NCBI RefSeq assembly: GCF_018812025.1
Contig: NC_063062.1
Location: 4,622,013 to 4,686,012, forward strand
DNA length: 64,000 nucleotides
Reading direction: 5' to 3'
From: Megalobrama amblycephala
Lineage: Eukaryota; Chordata; Actinopteri; Cypriniformes; Xenocyprididae
In this document: positions 1 through 11,178 of the stretch, one piece after another
Layout of the letters: every line of letters starts with the position of its first letter
How positions within the stretch are numbered: position 1 is the stretch's first letter
Notes under the pieces: generated by a model
What the model was told of the DNA's origin: nothing
The model's database searches: none
What the model saw: only the letters and a program-made list of their open reading frames with translations
Translations under genes and position numbers: made by a program

Positions 1-274
1 GATGGACCGAGTTATATATATATATATATCTTCATTAGATTTATTTAGATTCATTAACCAACACAGTCTTGTACAAACTTGTTATAATTCTTCAAAATGG
101 CAAAATCAGAACAATTAGTCAGGCAAAATGCTATGAGCTGTAATGCGAGAGTGTTGAATAGCCTAATTATTTTGATAAAGTGAAAGGAACTTATTAAAAT
201 ATGAAGGGAAAATATGAGGTTAATTTTGAAATTACTGTTTTTTTTCCCCGCATAATTCATTGGAGTCTCAAAGA

Positions 275-278
<4 letters not shown>

Positions 279-312
<34 letters not shown>
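279..312. repeat. (GT)n microsatellite
   Basis: Pure GT dinucleotide run of about 34 bp with one GC interruption near its right end. Confidence 0.95.
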
Positions 313-313
<1 letters not shown>

Positions 314-574
314 TTTGTGACATATCAGACAAATTTGCATAATGACATGGGTATGACATAGGTATAGGAGAGGATGACTTATGAGGACATTACCCCATGT
401 CCCCATTTTTCAAAAGGCTTATAAATCATACAGAATGAGTTTTTGTGAGAAGGTAAAAATGTGCACAGTTTTCTGTGATGGGTACGTTTAGATGTAGGGC
501 GATAGAAAATATGGTTTGTAGAGTATAAAAACCATTACACCTATGGAATGTCCCTACAATTCACAAAAACAAAC

Positions 575-599
575 CTGTGTGTGTGTGTGTGTGTGTGTG
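575..599. repeat. (GT)n microsatellite
   Basis: Pure GT dinucleotide run of about 25 bp. Confidence 0.95.
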
Positions 600-1139
600 A
601 TAATGTTATAGTGTTAATTCAAAACAATGCTCAAAGAATACCACAGAGAAATTTGTAGTGCACCAGAAAAGCAAGCAAAGCTTTTCCATCATGTCATCCT
701 CATTCATTTCTACCATCCTGAAGAATACTGAAAGAATACAGCCTTTTTCTTTTTTTCTTTTTTTGACACAAGCCTCAATCCGCCAGAGCATATGGTCTTC
801 TAAAGAGGCCTCTGCCAGTACTAGAGTTCAAATCTGGGCAAAGTGAGGATAGTGCACACACACACTGGATACAAGCCCTTTGCCTCTCAAAAGGCAGCAG
901 GCAGCCAGTGTTCAAAACAGCAGCTCTACCATTCCTCTCTCTCTTTCCTTCTCTCAAACAAAAACAACCACAACACCGCAGCACAAAAATAACAGACTTA
1001 CTCGAAAGAAGATATATTTTTAAAAGAGGGAGACAGAATAAAAATAGCTTCCACAAACTGCCAACATCTCAAAAACTGTCTAACAGTAATTGAAGTATCT
1101 ACAGTACAGAATAAAAACAGACAGGAATCAGGGAGACAC

Positions 1140-1171
1140 CTGGATGGATGGATGGATGGATGGATGGATGC
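1140..1171. repeat. (GGAT)n microsatellite at the truncated end of a Tc1-like element
   Basis: About seven GGAT units. They replace the 3' end of the neighbouring transposase reading frame exactly where homology to the Tc1 family stops. Confidence 0.9.
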
Positions 1172-2070
1172 TTCACAGGTTGCCACTGGAGTCCTCTTCC
1201 ACTCCTCAATGACGACATCACGGACCTTGCGCTCCTCCACCTTCCGTTTGAGGATGCCCCACAGATGCTCAGTAGGGTTTAGGTCTGGAGACATGCTTGG
1301 CCAGTCCATCACCTTTACCCTAAACTTCTTTAGCAAGGCAGTGGTTGTCTTGGAGGTGTGTTTGGGGTAGTTATCATGTTGGAATACTGCCCTGCGGCCC
1401 AGTCTCCGAAGGGAGGGGATCATGCTCTGCTCATTCATGGTTCCCTCAATGAACTGTAGCTCCCCAGTGCCAGCAGCACTCATGCAGCTCCAGACCATGA
1501 CACTCCCACCACCATGCTTGACTATAGGCAAGATACACTTTTCTTTGTACTCCTCACCTGGTTGCCGCCACACACGCTTGACACCATCTGAACCAAATAA
1601 GTTTGTCTTGGTCTCATCAGACCACAGGACATGGTTCCAGTAATCCATGTCCTTAGTCTGCTTGTCTTCAGCAAACTGTTTGCGGGCTTTCTTGTGCATC
1701 ATCTTTAGAAGAGGCTTCCTTCTGGGATGACAGCCATGCAGATCAATTTGATGCAGTGTGCTGCGTATGGTCTGAGCACTTACAGGCTGACCCCCCACCC
1801 CTTCAACCTCTGCAGCAATGCTGGCAGCACTCATACGTCTATTTCCCAAACACAACCTTTGGATATGACACTCAACTTCATGGTTCTTCGACCATGGCGA
1901 GGCCTGTTCTGAGTGGAACCTGTCCTGTTAAAACGCTGTATGGTCTTGGCCACCGTGCTGCAGCCCAGTTTCAGGGTCTTGGCAATCTCCTTAGAGCCTA
2001 CTCCATCTTCATGTAGTGCAACAATTCTTTTTTTCAGATCCTCAGAGAGTTCTTTGCCATGAGGTGCCAT
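1172..2070 (-). pseudogene. Tc1-like transposase relic
   Basis: The reading frame starts MAPHGKELSEDLKKR with a paired-like helix-turn-helix region. A small deletion and frameshift follow near 1860-1835. It continues in another frame through a DDE catalytic region: the WSDETK block (first D), QHDNYPKHTS (second D) and SPDLNPTEHLWG (E). The C-terminus is lost in the GGAT repeat after TPVATCEA. Frameshift plus truncation mean it cannot encode an active enzyme. The family assignment is firm and the loss of function is read directly from the sequence. Confidence 0.9.
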
Positions 2071-2216
2071 GTTGAACTTCCAGTGACCAGTATGAGAGAG
2101 TGAGCGCGATAACACCAAATTTAACACAACTGCTCCTCATTGTAACACTAACGAGTCACATGACACCGGGGAGAGAAAATGGCTAATTGGGCCCAATTTG
2201 GACAATTTCACTTATA

Positions 2217-2421
2217 GGGGTGTACTCACTTTTGTGGCCAGCCGTTTAGACATTAATGGCTGTGTGTTGAGTTATTTTGAAGGGACAGCAAATTTACACT
2301 GTTATACAAGTTGTACACTCACTACTTTACATTGTAGCAAAGTGTCATTTCTTCAGTGTTGTCACATGAAAAGATATAATAAAATATTTACAAAAATGTG
2401 CGGGGTGTACTCACTTCTGTG
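2217..2421. repeat. IR/DR-type terminal repeat of the Tc1-like element
   Basis: Two direct copies of GGGGTGTACTCACTTYTGTG sit at 2217-2236 and 2402-2421. In IR/DR Tc1 elements such pairs are the inner and outer transposase-binding sites of one terminus. The matching left terminus is absent. Confidence 0.8.
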
Positions 2422-2426
2422 AGATA

Positions 2427-2615
2427 CGATAGATAGATGGATGGATGGATGGATGGATGGATGGATGGATGGATGGATGGATGGATGGATGGATGGATGG
2501 ATGGATGGATGGATGGATGGATGGATGGATGGATGGATGGATGGATGGATGGATGGATGGATGGATGGATGGATGGATGGATGGATGGATGGATGGATGG
2601 ATGGATGGATGGATG

Positions 2616-2689
<74 letters not shown>
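2427..2689. repeat. Compound (GGAT)n-(GATA)n microsatellite
   Basis: About 45 GGAT units (2436-2617) are followed by about 18 GATA units (2618-2689). The array starts at the right terminus of the Tc1-like copy and ends about 65 bp before an FKBP exon. Long runs of methionine-aspartate-glycine-tryptophan in translation are artefacts of this array. Confidence 0.97.
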
Positions 2690-2754
2690 AAATGATTCAG
2701 ATCAGATCTTTGAATGAATGGAGCTTCATTGCTGTGTATGTGTTTTATTGGCAG

Positions 2755-5700
2755 GGAGCCTGATATACCAGCCTGGGCACCTCTCCTGTATCAGCTGCAA
2801 CTCATACACTTCAGAGAAAAGCCAGACCCCCTTTCACTGCCCATCCCCGACCGGATCCGAATCGGCAACCAGAAACGTGAACGAGGCAACTTCTACTTCC
2901 AGAGGGAAGAATACAGCATGGCAATACAGGCTTACTGCATGGCTTTAGATGTGCTTACGACACGCACACATGGTAATCCAAACCACATGCCCTTCAAACA
3001 CTTGTTTGTCATATAATGCATTAAGCAGAACAAGCCAGTACATGCAGAAACATTCATGCATACACATAAATGTATAAGAGCCCAAATCTCAACAATAGGA
3101 AATGTTCTTTATAAAACTGAATATTTATAAACATTATATATAGTATTATGTTATAGAATATTTCTTTCTATAAATATTATTGTATTATGTAGTATTTTCT
3201 GTATATTTTTTTATAATATAAAATTAACTGCATATTACTATAAAAACTAAGCTAATTACTAATTACAAATACTACTAATTAACTCCAACTATCCCATAAG
3301 TAAACCCAATACTCATACACACTATATCATTTTTCTATCCACTTCATGGTATCTAATAAATCATTCAATGGTGATGGAGAAAACCCCTGTAATAGCTCTC
3401 AATCCAGCCCAGTTCTAGCAGCTCAGCTAATCTATTTGATCAATAATCATGTCATTGGAATGCTCAGTCATGTCTGCAAGCTGTGACCACCCTGAGTAAC
3501 GCTCTTATTAAACCCTACGCTAATCAAATGTAATAAATCTACATGTTATTTCCACCTCCTTAATCATGGTAATTGCTGGAAAGCCTGGCCCATCTTGAGA
3601 GGAACGTTTGACAGTAATGAGACAGTAAAGTGCAAAGCACCGCTTTGGATTAGACACTGATAATGACCACATATGCAGAAGTGATCTCCACATCGCCACC
3701 GTCTCCACTGACCACTCAAGCATCACATATTAGACTCTCCTTCATTTTCTACATAATATTTTTCTACATTCATATACAGCTAAGCAGTAATTTTATAAAT
3801 TATTTTGGGAAAAGATTTTTTGTAAGATGACGAACACTAAGTTGCTCTGATATCCAATAAAATGTAACTATAGGTTATATGTTTTCCACAATCAGCGATC
3901 CCATTTCATCAATCAATAATATATTTACGCAGTATAGCCATTCACAAAGAATGCATTTTTGCATTCCACTGCTTTGCTTTTCCATTATGTTTCTATGTAA
4001 ACATGTGGTAGATGGACTTTTATTTACCTTGCGCTAGTGTCTTGCGCATGACAAGGCGTTCCAAAAACGTGCGCAGAAGATGAATAAAGATCAAATTTCC
4101 CCAAAAATACCTTGACGATTGTGAGTTGCTTTTATAGAAGAGTTCAATAAACCTAAGTTACATTTTAGACACGTTTTGGTATTAAATTGCTAGTTAATAC
4201 CAGTGTCTGTTGCAAATGGATCTAGACAAAGCGACTGTCCAATTGACTGTTGCCTCTGATCAACAAACACTAGGCTAGGTGGTGTTTCGTCCCTAGATTA
4301 ATCACTGTTATTAAACAAATCAGTTAAGTGACTGATTCAATAAGTCACTCATAAAGAAGCTCACTTTTATTCCTGAATGCATCAACATTTTTTATCAAAT
4401 CGTTTGAATGAAAGATTGAATGAATGATTAAGACAGTCACTTGTCGCCACCTACTGGTGCAATGATGTAACCTGCAGAAAGAGTCAATGTAAAATCCCCA
4501 CTACTAAAGGCTAAAGTATACTTCACTTTTTACGTGTATATGAGGGTCAGCGTACAGTGCGCGTGACGCGAATTTCGTCATCACTTTGTATGCGCAGGTC
4601 ACAAAGTATGCCCAAGGCTTAATGCACAGGCTGGCAGTCTCTCTGGAACAAACAGTCAAAAGTAATGATGTGAAAAATAAAGCTTTTCAGAACTTTTAAT
4701 CAATTGTATGGAAAAGGATTAGGGCCAAGCAATAATTAAAAAAAAAAAATCTTGAGATTAAAGAAATTACATTGAGAAAAAAAACTCGTTAAATTTCGAG
4801 AAAAAAGTTGAGATAAAATGTTGAGAATAAACTTGTTAAATTGAGAAAAAAGTCGAGATAAAATGTTGAGAATAAACTCGTTAAATTACGAGAAAAAACT
4901 TGTTAAATTTCGAGAAAAAAGTCGAGATAAAATGTTGAGAATAAACTCGTTAAATTACGAGAAAAAACTCATTAAATTTCGAGAAAAAAGTCGAGATAAA
5001 ATGTTGAGAAAAAACTTGTTAAATTACGAGAAAAAACTCATTAAATTTCGAGAACAAATTCATTAAATTATGAGAAAAATGTTGTTCAATTTCGAGAAAA
5101 AAGTCGAGATAAAATGTTGAGAATAAACTTGTTAAATTACGAGAAAAAACTCATTAAATTTCGAGAACAAATTCATTAAATTATGAGAAAAATGTCGTTC
5201 AATTTCAAGAAAAATGTCGAGATAAAATGTTGAGAATAAAGTCATTAAATTATGAGAAAAATTCGTTAAATTACGAGAACAAATTCGTTAAATTACAAAT
5301 TTTTTCTCATAATTTAACTACTTTTTTCTCGTAATTTAATGACTTTATTCTCATAATTTAATGACTTTATTCTCAACATTTTATCTCGACTTTTTTCTAG
5401 AAATGTAAAAACATTTCTTATAATTTAACGAATTTGTTCTCGTAATTTAATGACTTTTTTCTCCTAATTTAATTACTTTATTCTCAACATTTTATCTCGA
5501 CTTTTTTCTTGAAATTTAACAAGTTTTTTTCGAGTAATTTAATGAGTTTATTCTCAACATTTTATTTAGACTTTTTTCTCGAAATTTAACGAGTTTTTTC
5601 TTGAGATGGTTTTATTTTTTATTAATGCTTGGCCCTTATCCTCTTCCGTACAATTGAACCAATTGCTTTGCAAAATGATTCACTAGTTGAGTCACCTACT

Positions 5701-8700
5701 GGTCAAAACGGTGTAAATGCAATGCAAACTCAGCCCAAACGTGCATAAAAACAACGTTTACCAATAAATTGCAAATGTTTTATTGAAAACATAGTCTATT
5801 AAATGGATTTAACAAATTATCTAAGCATGTAGTATGTATACTATGTGTTATTTTACGAAATTGTTTGTTTTGTTTGTTTTATGGAAGGCTTGTTTAATCA
5901 GGCCAATAAAAGACTTTTAACGACAACTTTTGCTTTTAATTATACAATTACAATACAATGTCAATAAAAATGACTAAAATGCATTAAACTTATCCGAGAT
6001 CAGGTAAAAAAAAAACATATAAACACTATTTCATGGGTTCACAGAGAACATAACAAAGCCTCGTTTACTGAAATCACCTGAGTTTGGCAGTTTTATATCA
6101 TTTCCTTGAAGTGAAAGGTTGACTGATATGTATTACTACAGCGGGTCTGTACTATTGTGTCCTCCTACAGACGGTCAAAGCTGTGGGACAGAGGAGGAAG
6201 AAGAAGAGGTGAACGACTACCGGGTAAAATGTCTGAATAACCTGGCAGCAGCACAGCTGAAGCTTGGACAGTTCGATGAGGCGCTGCACACCAGTCAAGA
6301 TGTGCTGTTTCTCGATCCCCAGAATGTCAAAGCGTTATTCAGAAAAGGAAAGGTATGGGTGAATATTATTCAACAATACTGAATATTATTCAACTGTAAT
6401 CTGGAAATGTAAAATGTGTCTTCAGCTTTTATCAGACAAGGGTGATTATGAGGAGGCCATGGAGACCCTGAAGAAGGCTTTGAAACTGGAGCCGTCCACT
6501 AAGGTGAGAGACGTAACCGTATCTCATGAACACATCTACATTTCACGTGAGCTGGCAACAGAAAATCCCATTAGAATCCGTTTACAGTTCAACCAAGGCC
6601 TTTGTGAAATACCTGGCCTAACTGGAGCAGTGATATTTCATTTTATTTCAAATTTAATGTCAACTCATACTCACTGTGGGTCAGGGAGTATGTGTTTGTA
6701 TTTAGTGAAAGGTACATGCAATATTTAGGTTTATGATTCCATCGAGCTTTCAGTGTTCGTGAGAGCAAATACTTTCCAAAATGACTTTAGAGGTAGGGTA
6801 GGCAATTTCGGAGAAGCTAGCAATAGCGAGCGAGCTTTGAAAGCATTAGATCCCACCCTTTCTTCAGAGCGCTTTCCAAAGCCACGCCTCCTCCAAAACA
6901 CATGAACGCGCACAGCCAGAGCAGAGTCTGCAAAGCGTCACGAGAGACTGTGTTAAGTTACCTCATGTCTCAAAGCATAACAATAACAATAATAACGAAC
7001 ATTTTCCGTCAGGTCTGTTTAAATTTACAACACAAACGCGTGGTAAGAGTGCATGCAAACAATATTTGCTTCTACAGGTAGACTCTTATAGTATCAGAGA
7101 ATGACTTTTGTGCTGCGTTGCAATCCACCGAAACAAAACTTGTTCTGTCACGCCTTTGAGAATACTGTCAAATCCTCAGAGCAGCCACCAAGATTACAGC
7201 TGTCTGGAGCCACTAAATGGACACAAAGTTAAACACACAAATCCTCTCACTAGCCTTCCTGTAATAAAGTAAATCAACACTGGATACACTGTGGATGTTT
7301 ATGACATGTGAGGAGCAATAAACAGAACAATTCATTCATTCATAACACTAAAGAATATTATGGCCCATTCTGCATGTCATATCTGATCTGATTCTTTCAT
7401 GAAAGGCCATAATGCAATATATGTTTTTTTATGCTTTAATAATTTTAATATTATTATATTATCCCAACTTTATATTTTGTATATAATTTTTTCTGATAAT
7501 TTCCATATTTAATATGCCCAAGTGGAAGCATGTATATGTTAAATAATTTGGTCCCAACACTGAACCCTGAGGAACTCCCTGCATCAGATTTGTGACTACC
7601 CAAGCTAACAAACTGGGCACAATTGGTTAAATAAGACTGAAACCAACTGAATACTGCCAGAAAGTCTAACAAGACCAAGATACTGCATGCACCAGAATCA
7701 GCTGCATAATATAATATAATATAATTAATATAATATAATATAATATAATATAATAATTTTGAAGGAAAGAAAATCCACAGACTGTATCTGGGCCTGAGTG
7801 ATTTTGTGAGTGATCTCAGGTCCCCTCACACTGTGCTTTGACCCAGAGTGCTCATGGTGAAGAGTGAGCTTTGTCTAGACAAAACTAAAATATTATCTGC
7901 TGTTGCTATAATGACACCCTGTCTGGATGGCAGGACAAAAAGCAAACATTTCCTCAGGAGGGAACTCATTGCAAAATTCAAATTAGGGTCATAGAGTCAG
8001 AGAAGGCATGGGATCGAAAACGTGGTAATACATGTGGTGTTATATATTTCAGCCTGTTAGCAGTCTCTTAAGTGTATGGTCTGTGCTAATGAATTTTAAT
8101 TGTAATTATACATGTATGCAAATCTGTACTTAGGTATATTCTAAGAAATCTGAATGGTGTTAAAGTAGCAAGACATAAAAAGTTCATATCAGTCACAGAC
8201 CAGATCCTCTCAACCGATAAAATCAAGGTCAAACATTATATTGATCTACATTACGAATACAATAACCAGGTTTAAGTGTTTAAAACTTAACATGAGCAGC
8301 TAACTCTCGCTATTTACAAACTAAGTTAATGCTTTTTCCCTTCTTTAAATGCGATTTACATTTGAGATGAAGTGGTGTTGCTTTTATAAGCATGACAGTC
8401 ATTGTTGTTTCACATGTGGAAATTCAATCATGACTGTCCTGAAAACGCAGCTTGAAGTCAGTGAAATGGCACCATCTGTTGGTCAAAGTTAGCAACTGCA
8501 GGAGCGCGTGTTTTCCTCACAGAACTGTACGAAGTTCACACAGGATTAAAATTGTTGTGTTTTGCCTTGTATTGGATTTTGAATGCTAATCTGTTTTATT
8601 TATAATGTACTTTATAGGCTATTCATGCTGAACTGTCTAAACTGGTAAAAAGACAGGCGGGAGAAAATGACACCCAGGATTGGCAAGCTAAACCAGCTCA

Positions 8701-8962
8701 AGTGTTTGGCGAAAACATAGCGCCCTTTCTGACACCCCCGCCCAAAAAGAAGCCGTTTGTAAGTGACTGACTACCACCTAGTGAAGAGAAGAAAAGTGGT
8801 GGAAAAAAATCCTTTCAAAATGTGCCAGAGCTGGCGTCCAAGCATCGTTTGATCTCGTTTCTTACTCTGTTTCAGGGAATTTCTTGGAAGTTTCTGCTTG
8901 GAGCTCTGGTGGTGGCCTTGGGCAGTTTAGTCACATCTGTGGTCCTGACCGCACGGAACTAG
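2755..8962 (+). CDS. fkbp8: FKBP8-type TPR protein with C-terminal membrane anchor, 3' exons
   Basis: Five exons are visible: 2755-2972, 6171-6352, 6426-6503, 8618-8758 and 8876-8962. All are flanked by AG/GT, and phases close to give 234 residues plus stop. Exon 1 holds the end of the FKBP-like region ([16 protein letters not shown]) and the first TPR helices ([16 protein letters not shown]). Exons 2-3 hold further TPRs ([42 protein letters not shown]). Exon 4 starts [11 protein letters not shown]. Exon 5 encodes a tail anchor ([15 protein letters not shown]) ending TARN. This matches FKBP8/FKBP38, a tail-anchored co-chaperone of mitochondria and ER that binds Hsp90 and Bcl-2. The N-terminus and the core FK506-binding domain lie before the window. 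Fish carry more than one FKBP8-related gene (fkbp8, fkbp16), so the symbol is given at family level. An acidic run of six glutamates near the start of exon 2 precedes TPR2. Confidence 0.88.
3360..3740. other. Complex, repeat-free intronic segment, candidate conserved non-coding element
   Basis: This segment lies in the 3.2-kb FKBP intron and is free of transposon signatures, with balanced composition. It contains several homeodomain-like strings (GCTAATCTA, GCTAATCAAA, TTAATCATGG, GGTAATTGC). That is suggestive only; no alignment could be made. Confidence 0.25.
3741..4706. other. FKBP intron, no gene
   Basis: AT-rich intron DNA with no exon-like frame. Near 4300-4440 there are a few GATTCA and GTCACTC strings resembling the minisatellite at 53770-54650, perhaps a small relic of the same repeat. 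Confidence 0.5.
4707..5650. mobile_element. Foldback element with opposed 69-bp tandem arrays, copy 1
   Basis: The termini are TATGGAAAAGGATTAGGGCC on the left and the reverse complement of TACGGAAGAGGATAAGGGCC on the right. The hexamer CAATTG flanks both ends (4701-4706 and 5651-5656) and looks like a 6-bp target duplication. The left half is an irregular tandem array of 69-bp units with AAATTACGAGAAAAAACTCG and GTCGAGATAAAATGTTGAGA strings. The right half (from about 5290) has the same units in reverse orientation, so the element can fold into one long hairpin. It codes no protein. A second copy lies at 38803-39733. Confidence 0.85.
5657..6170. other. FKBP intron, no gene
   Basis: AT-rich intron between the foldback element and the exon at 6171. 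Nothing else is recognised. Confidence 0.5.
6745..7200. repeat. Probable dispersed repeat in FKBP intron 3
   Basis: A GC-richer island in an AT-rich intron, with strings such as GTAGGGTAGGCAATTTCGGA and AAGCCACGCCTCCTCC, resembles a repeat common in cyprinid genomes. No clear termini were found, so limits are approximate. The rest of this intron (7200-8617) is AT-rich with no gene. Confidence 0.4.
7706..7757. repeat. (TAATA)n microsatellite
   Basis: An imperfect pentanucleotide TAATA run of about 50 bp in FKBP intron 3. Confidence 0.9.
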
Positions 8963-9161
8963 CTCCCTCGACCTACTTGCAAATTAACTACAAGTCTCAC
9001 AAACAAACATTCCACAAAGCTGCCAAGGGACGGAGGAAAAATGCACTGAACTGTTTAAAGAGCAGCTGCATGGGCGGCTCTACCAGTGGAACACCAACTT
9101 ATGCAGAGCAGAAAATACGCACAACATAAAAGGGCAAAGCAAATGCATTTCAAACATTTGC

Positions 9162-9167
9162 AATAAA
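9162..9167 (+). terminator. Poly(A) signal of the FKBP8-type gene
   Basis: AATAAA sits 200 bp after the stop codon at 8962 and is the first canonical signal downstream, implying a short 3' UTR. Confidence 0.6.
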
Positions 9168-9571
9168 AACAAGTATTAATGTTTGGCGTTTTGTTTTGCT
9201 TTCTACTGTATCACACGTGTAGCGATGGAATTAGCTGTTAGGAATTTGGGGGAACAGCTGTTATAAATCATAATGGTAGAAAACATTTGATTCAGTTATG
9301 AAGAATAAAATGTGTTGAGAAATGTCTTCAAGATAACAATAAATCAATATTACAACCGAAATACAGTAATTCAGTCAAACTATTTGAATTAATGTGCAGA
9401 CAATGTCTTTTATCTGTTTGTTGACATGGATATGACAAAATAAATATGAAAATATAAAAATATATAAAATAGTAAAAATAAAAAATAAAACTATTTTCAT
9501 AATGTGAAACGGGATACTGAAGCATTTATTTTTATTTCAGGAAGTGGTTGAATCATATAAGTGGGAATTAA

Positions 9572-11174
9572 AGGTGCCCAAGAATGCTTTTTCACAAGAT
9601 GTAATATAAGTCTAAGGTGTCCCCTGAATGTGTCTGTGAAGTTTCAGCTCAAAATACCCCATAGATTTTTTTTTAATTCGTTTTTTTAACTGCCTATTTT
9701 GGGGCATCATTAACTATGCACTGATTAACTACGCCCCTTTAATTCGCGTGCTCCCTGCCACACGAGCTCTCGATTATATTACAGCACATTTACAAAGTTC
9801 ACACAGCTAATATAACCCTCAAATGGATCTTTACAAGATGTTCGTCATGCATGCTGTATGCATGCTTCGAATTATGTGAGTAAAGTATTTATTTTGATGT
9901 TTATATTTGATTCTCTATGAGTTTGAGGCTGTGCTCCGTGGCTAATGGCTAATGCTACACTGTTGGAGAGATTTATAAAGAATGAAGTTGTGTTTATGAA
10001 TTATACAGACTGCAAGTGTTTAAAAATGAAAATAGCGACAGCTCTAGTCTCCGTGAATTCAGTAAGAAACGATGGTAACTTTAAAGGATTAGTCCACTTT
10101 TAAATACACTTTTCCTGATAAATTTACTCACCCCCATGTCATCCAAGATGTTCATGTCTTTCTTTCGTCAGTCAAAAAGAAATGAAGGTTTTTGAGGAAA
10201 ACATTCCAGGATTTTGCTTTATAAACAAAATATCACCTTGAACGTACTTTCCGCTTCCGCATTCTTCATAACCCTTACGCTGAATGTTCTACGCCTTCCC
10301 TATTCTACTTACGGAACGAACGTGGCGCCAGTTTCGTTTTTTTCTGTAACTTCAATAGGGAAGGCGTAGGACATTCAGCGTAAGCGTTATGAAGAATGCG
10401 GAAGCGGAAAGTACATTCAAGGTGATATTTTGTTTATAAAGCATAAACGGTTGTATTTTTTTCGAAAATGACCGATCGATTCGCTAGATTAGACCCTTAT
10501 TACTCATCTGGTATCGTTTAAAGCCCTTGAAGCTGCACTGAAACTGTAATTTTGACCTTCAACCTGTTGGTAGCCATTGAAATCCACTGTAAGGAGAATA
10601 ATCCTGTAATGTTTTCCTCAAAAACCTTAATTTCTTTTCGACTGACGAAAGAAAGACATGAACATCTTGGATGACATGGGGGTGAGTAAATTTATCAGGA
10701 AAAGTGTATTTAAAAGTGGACTAATCCTTTAACCACATTTAACAGTAGCAACATGCTAACGAGACATTTAGATAGACAATTTACAAATATCACTAAAAAT
10801 ATCATGTAATCATGGATCATGTCAGTTATTATTGCTCCATCTGCCATTTTCGCTGTTGTTCTTGCTTACCTAGTCCGTTGATTCACCTGTGCAGATCCAG
10901 ACATTAATACTGGCTGCCCTTGTCTAATGCCTTTCATAATGTTGGGAACATGGGCTGGCATATGCAAATATTGGGGCGTACACCCCGACTGTTACGTAAC
11001 AGTCGGTGTTATGTTGAGATCCGCGTGTTTTCCGGAAGTCTTTTAAACAAATGAGATTTACATAAGAAAGAGAAAGCAATGGAGTTTGAAACTCAATGTA
11101 TGTCTTTTCCATGTACTGAACTCTTGTTATTCAACTATGCCAAGGTAAATTCAAATTTTAAATCTAGGGCACCT
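9572..11174 (-). mobile_element. TTAA-flanked non-autonomous DNA element (AGGTGCC family), copy A
   Basis: It is bounded by TTAA at 9568-9571 and 11175-11178, with inverted ends AGGTGCCC and GGGCACCT. The interior matches copies B (12955-13904, opposite orientation) and C (41969-42692). Its length is inflated by a second transposon inserted at 10085-10728. No transposase is encoded. Confidence 0.85.
10085..10728. mobile_element. Palindromic MITE (AGGATTAGTCC family) nested in copy A
   Basis: The ends AGGATTAGTCCACTTTTAAA and its reverse complement are flanked by TTAA (10081-10084 and 10729-10732). Copies B and C lack this insert and retain a single TTAA at the same site. The arms extend well over 100 bp. 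An inner palindrome lies around 10219-10443, with CCGCTTCCGCATTCTTCATA strings in opposed orientation. A related copy is in serf2 intron 1. Confidence 0.92.
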
Positions 11175-11178
11175 TTAA

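Larger units (their letters stand above)
1..1137. other. Intronic or upstream DNA of the FKBP gene, no exon recognised
   Basis: No coding exon is visible here. The stretch holds a short TA run (13-29), two GT microsatellites and AT-rich single-copy-looking DNA. A region at 770-850 has a weak tRNA B-box-like string but no tRNA fold. The first visible FKBP exon at 2755 begins with a splice acceptor, so this DNA is probably intron. Confidence 0.5.
1172..2426 (-). mobile_element. Tc1/mariner-like DNA transposon, truncated copy
   Basis: The element is read on the minus strand. It carries a Tc1-type transposase relic and, at its 5' side (right), the inverted-repeat region. The right end has two copies of the GGGGTGTACTCACTT motif (2217 and 2402) about 185 bp apart, as in the IR/DR arrangement of fish Tc1-like elements. 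The 3' terminus is missing because the sequence runs straight into a GGAT microsatellite at 1171. The right terminus abuts a GATA/GGAT array at 2427. The copy lies in an intron, or upstream, of the + strand FKBP gene. Confidence 0.9.

Noticed and set aside
775..850. tRNA-like gene or SINE head
   Set aside because: A B-box-like AGTTCAAATCTGG is present, but there is no A box at the right spacing and no cloverleaf.
2437..2628. Open frame with repeated Met-Asp-Gly-Trp
   Set aside because: Pure translation of the GGAT microsatellite; not a gene.
4738..5600. CRISPR-like array of regular repeats
   Set aside because: Repeats are head to tail with no unique spacers, the units vary, the array inverts midway, and the genome is a vertebrate.
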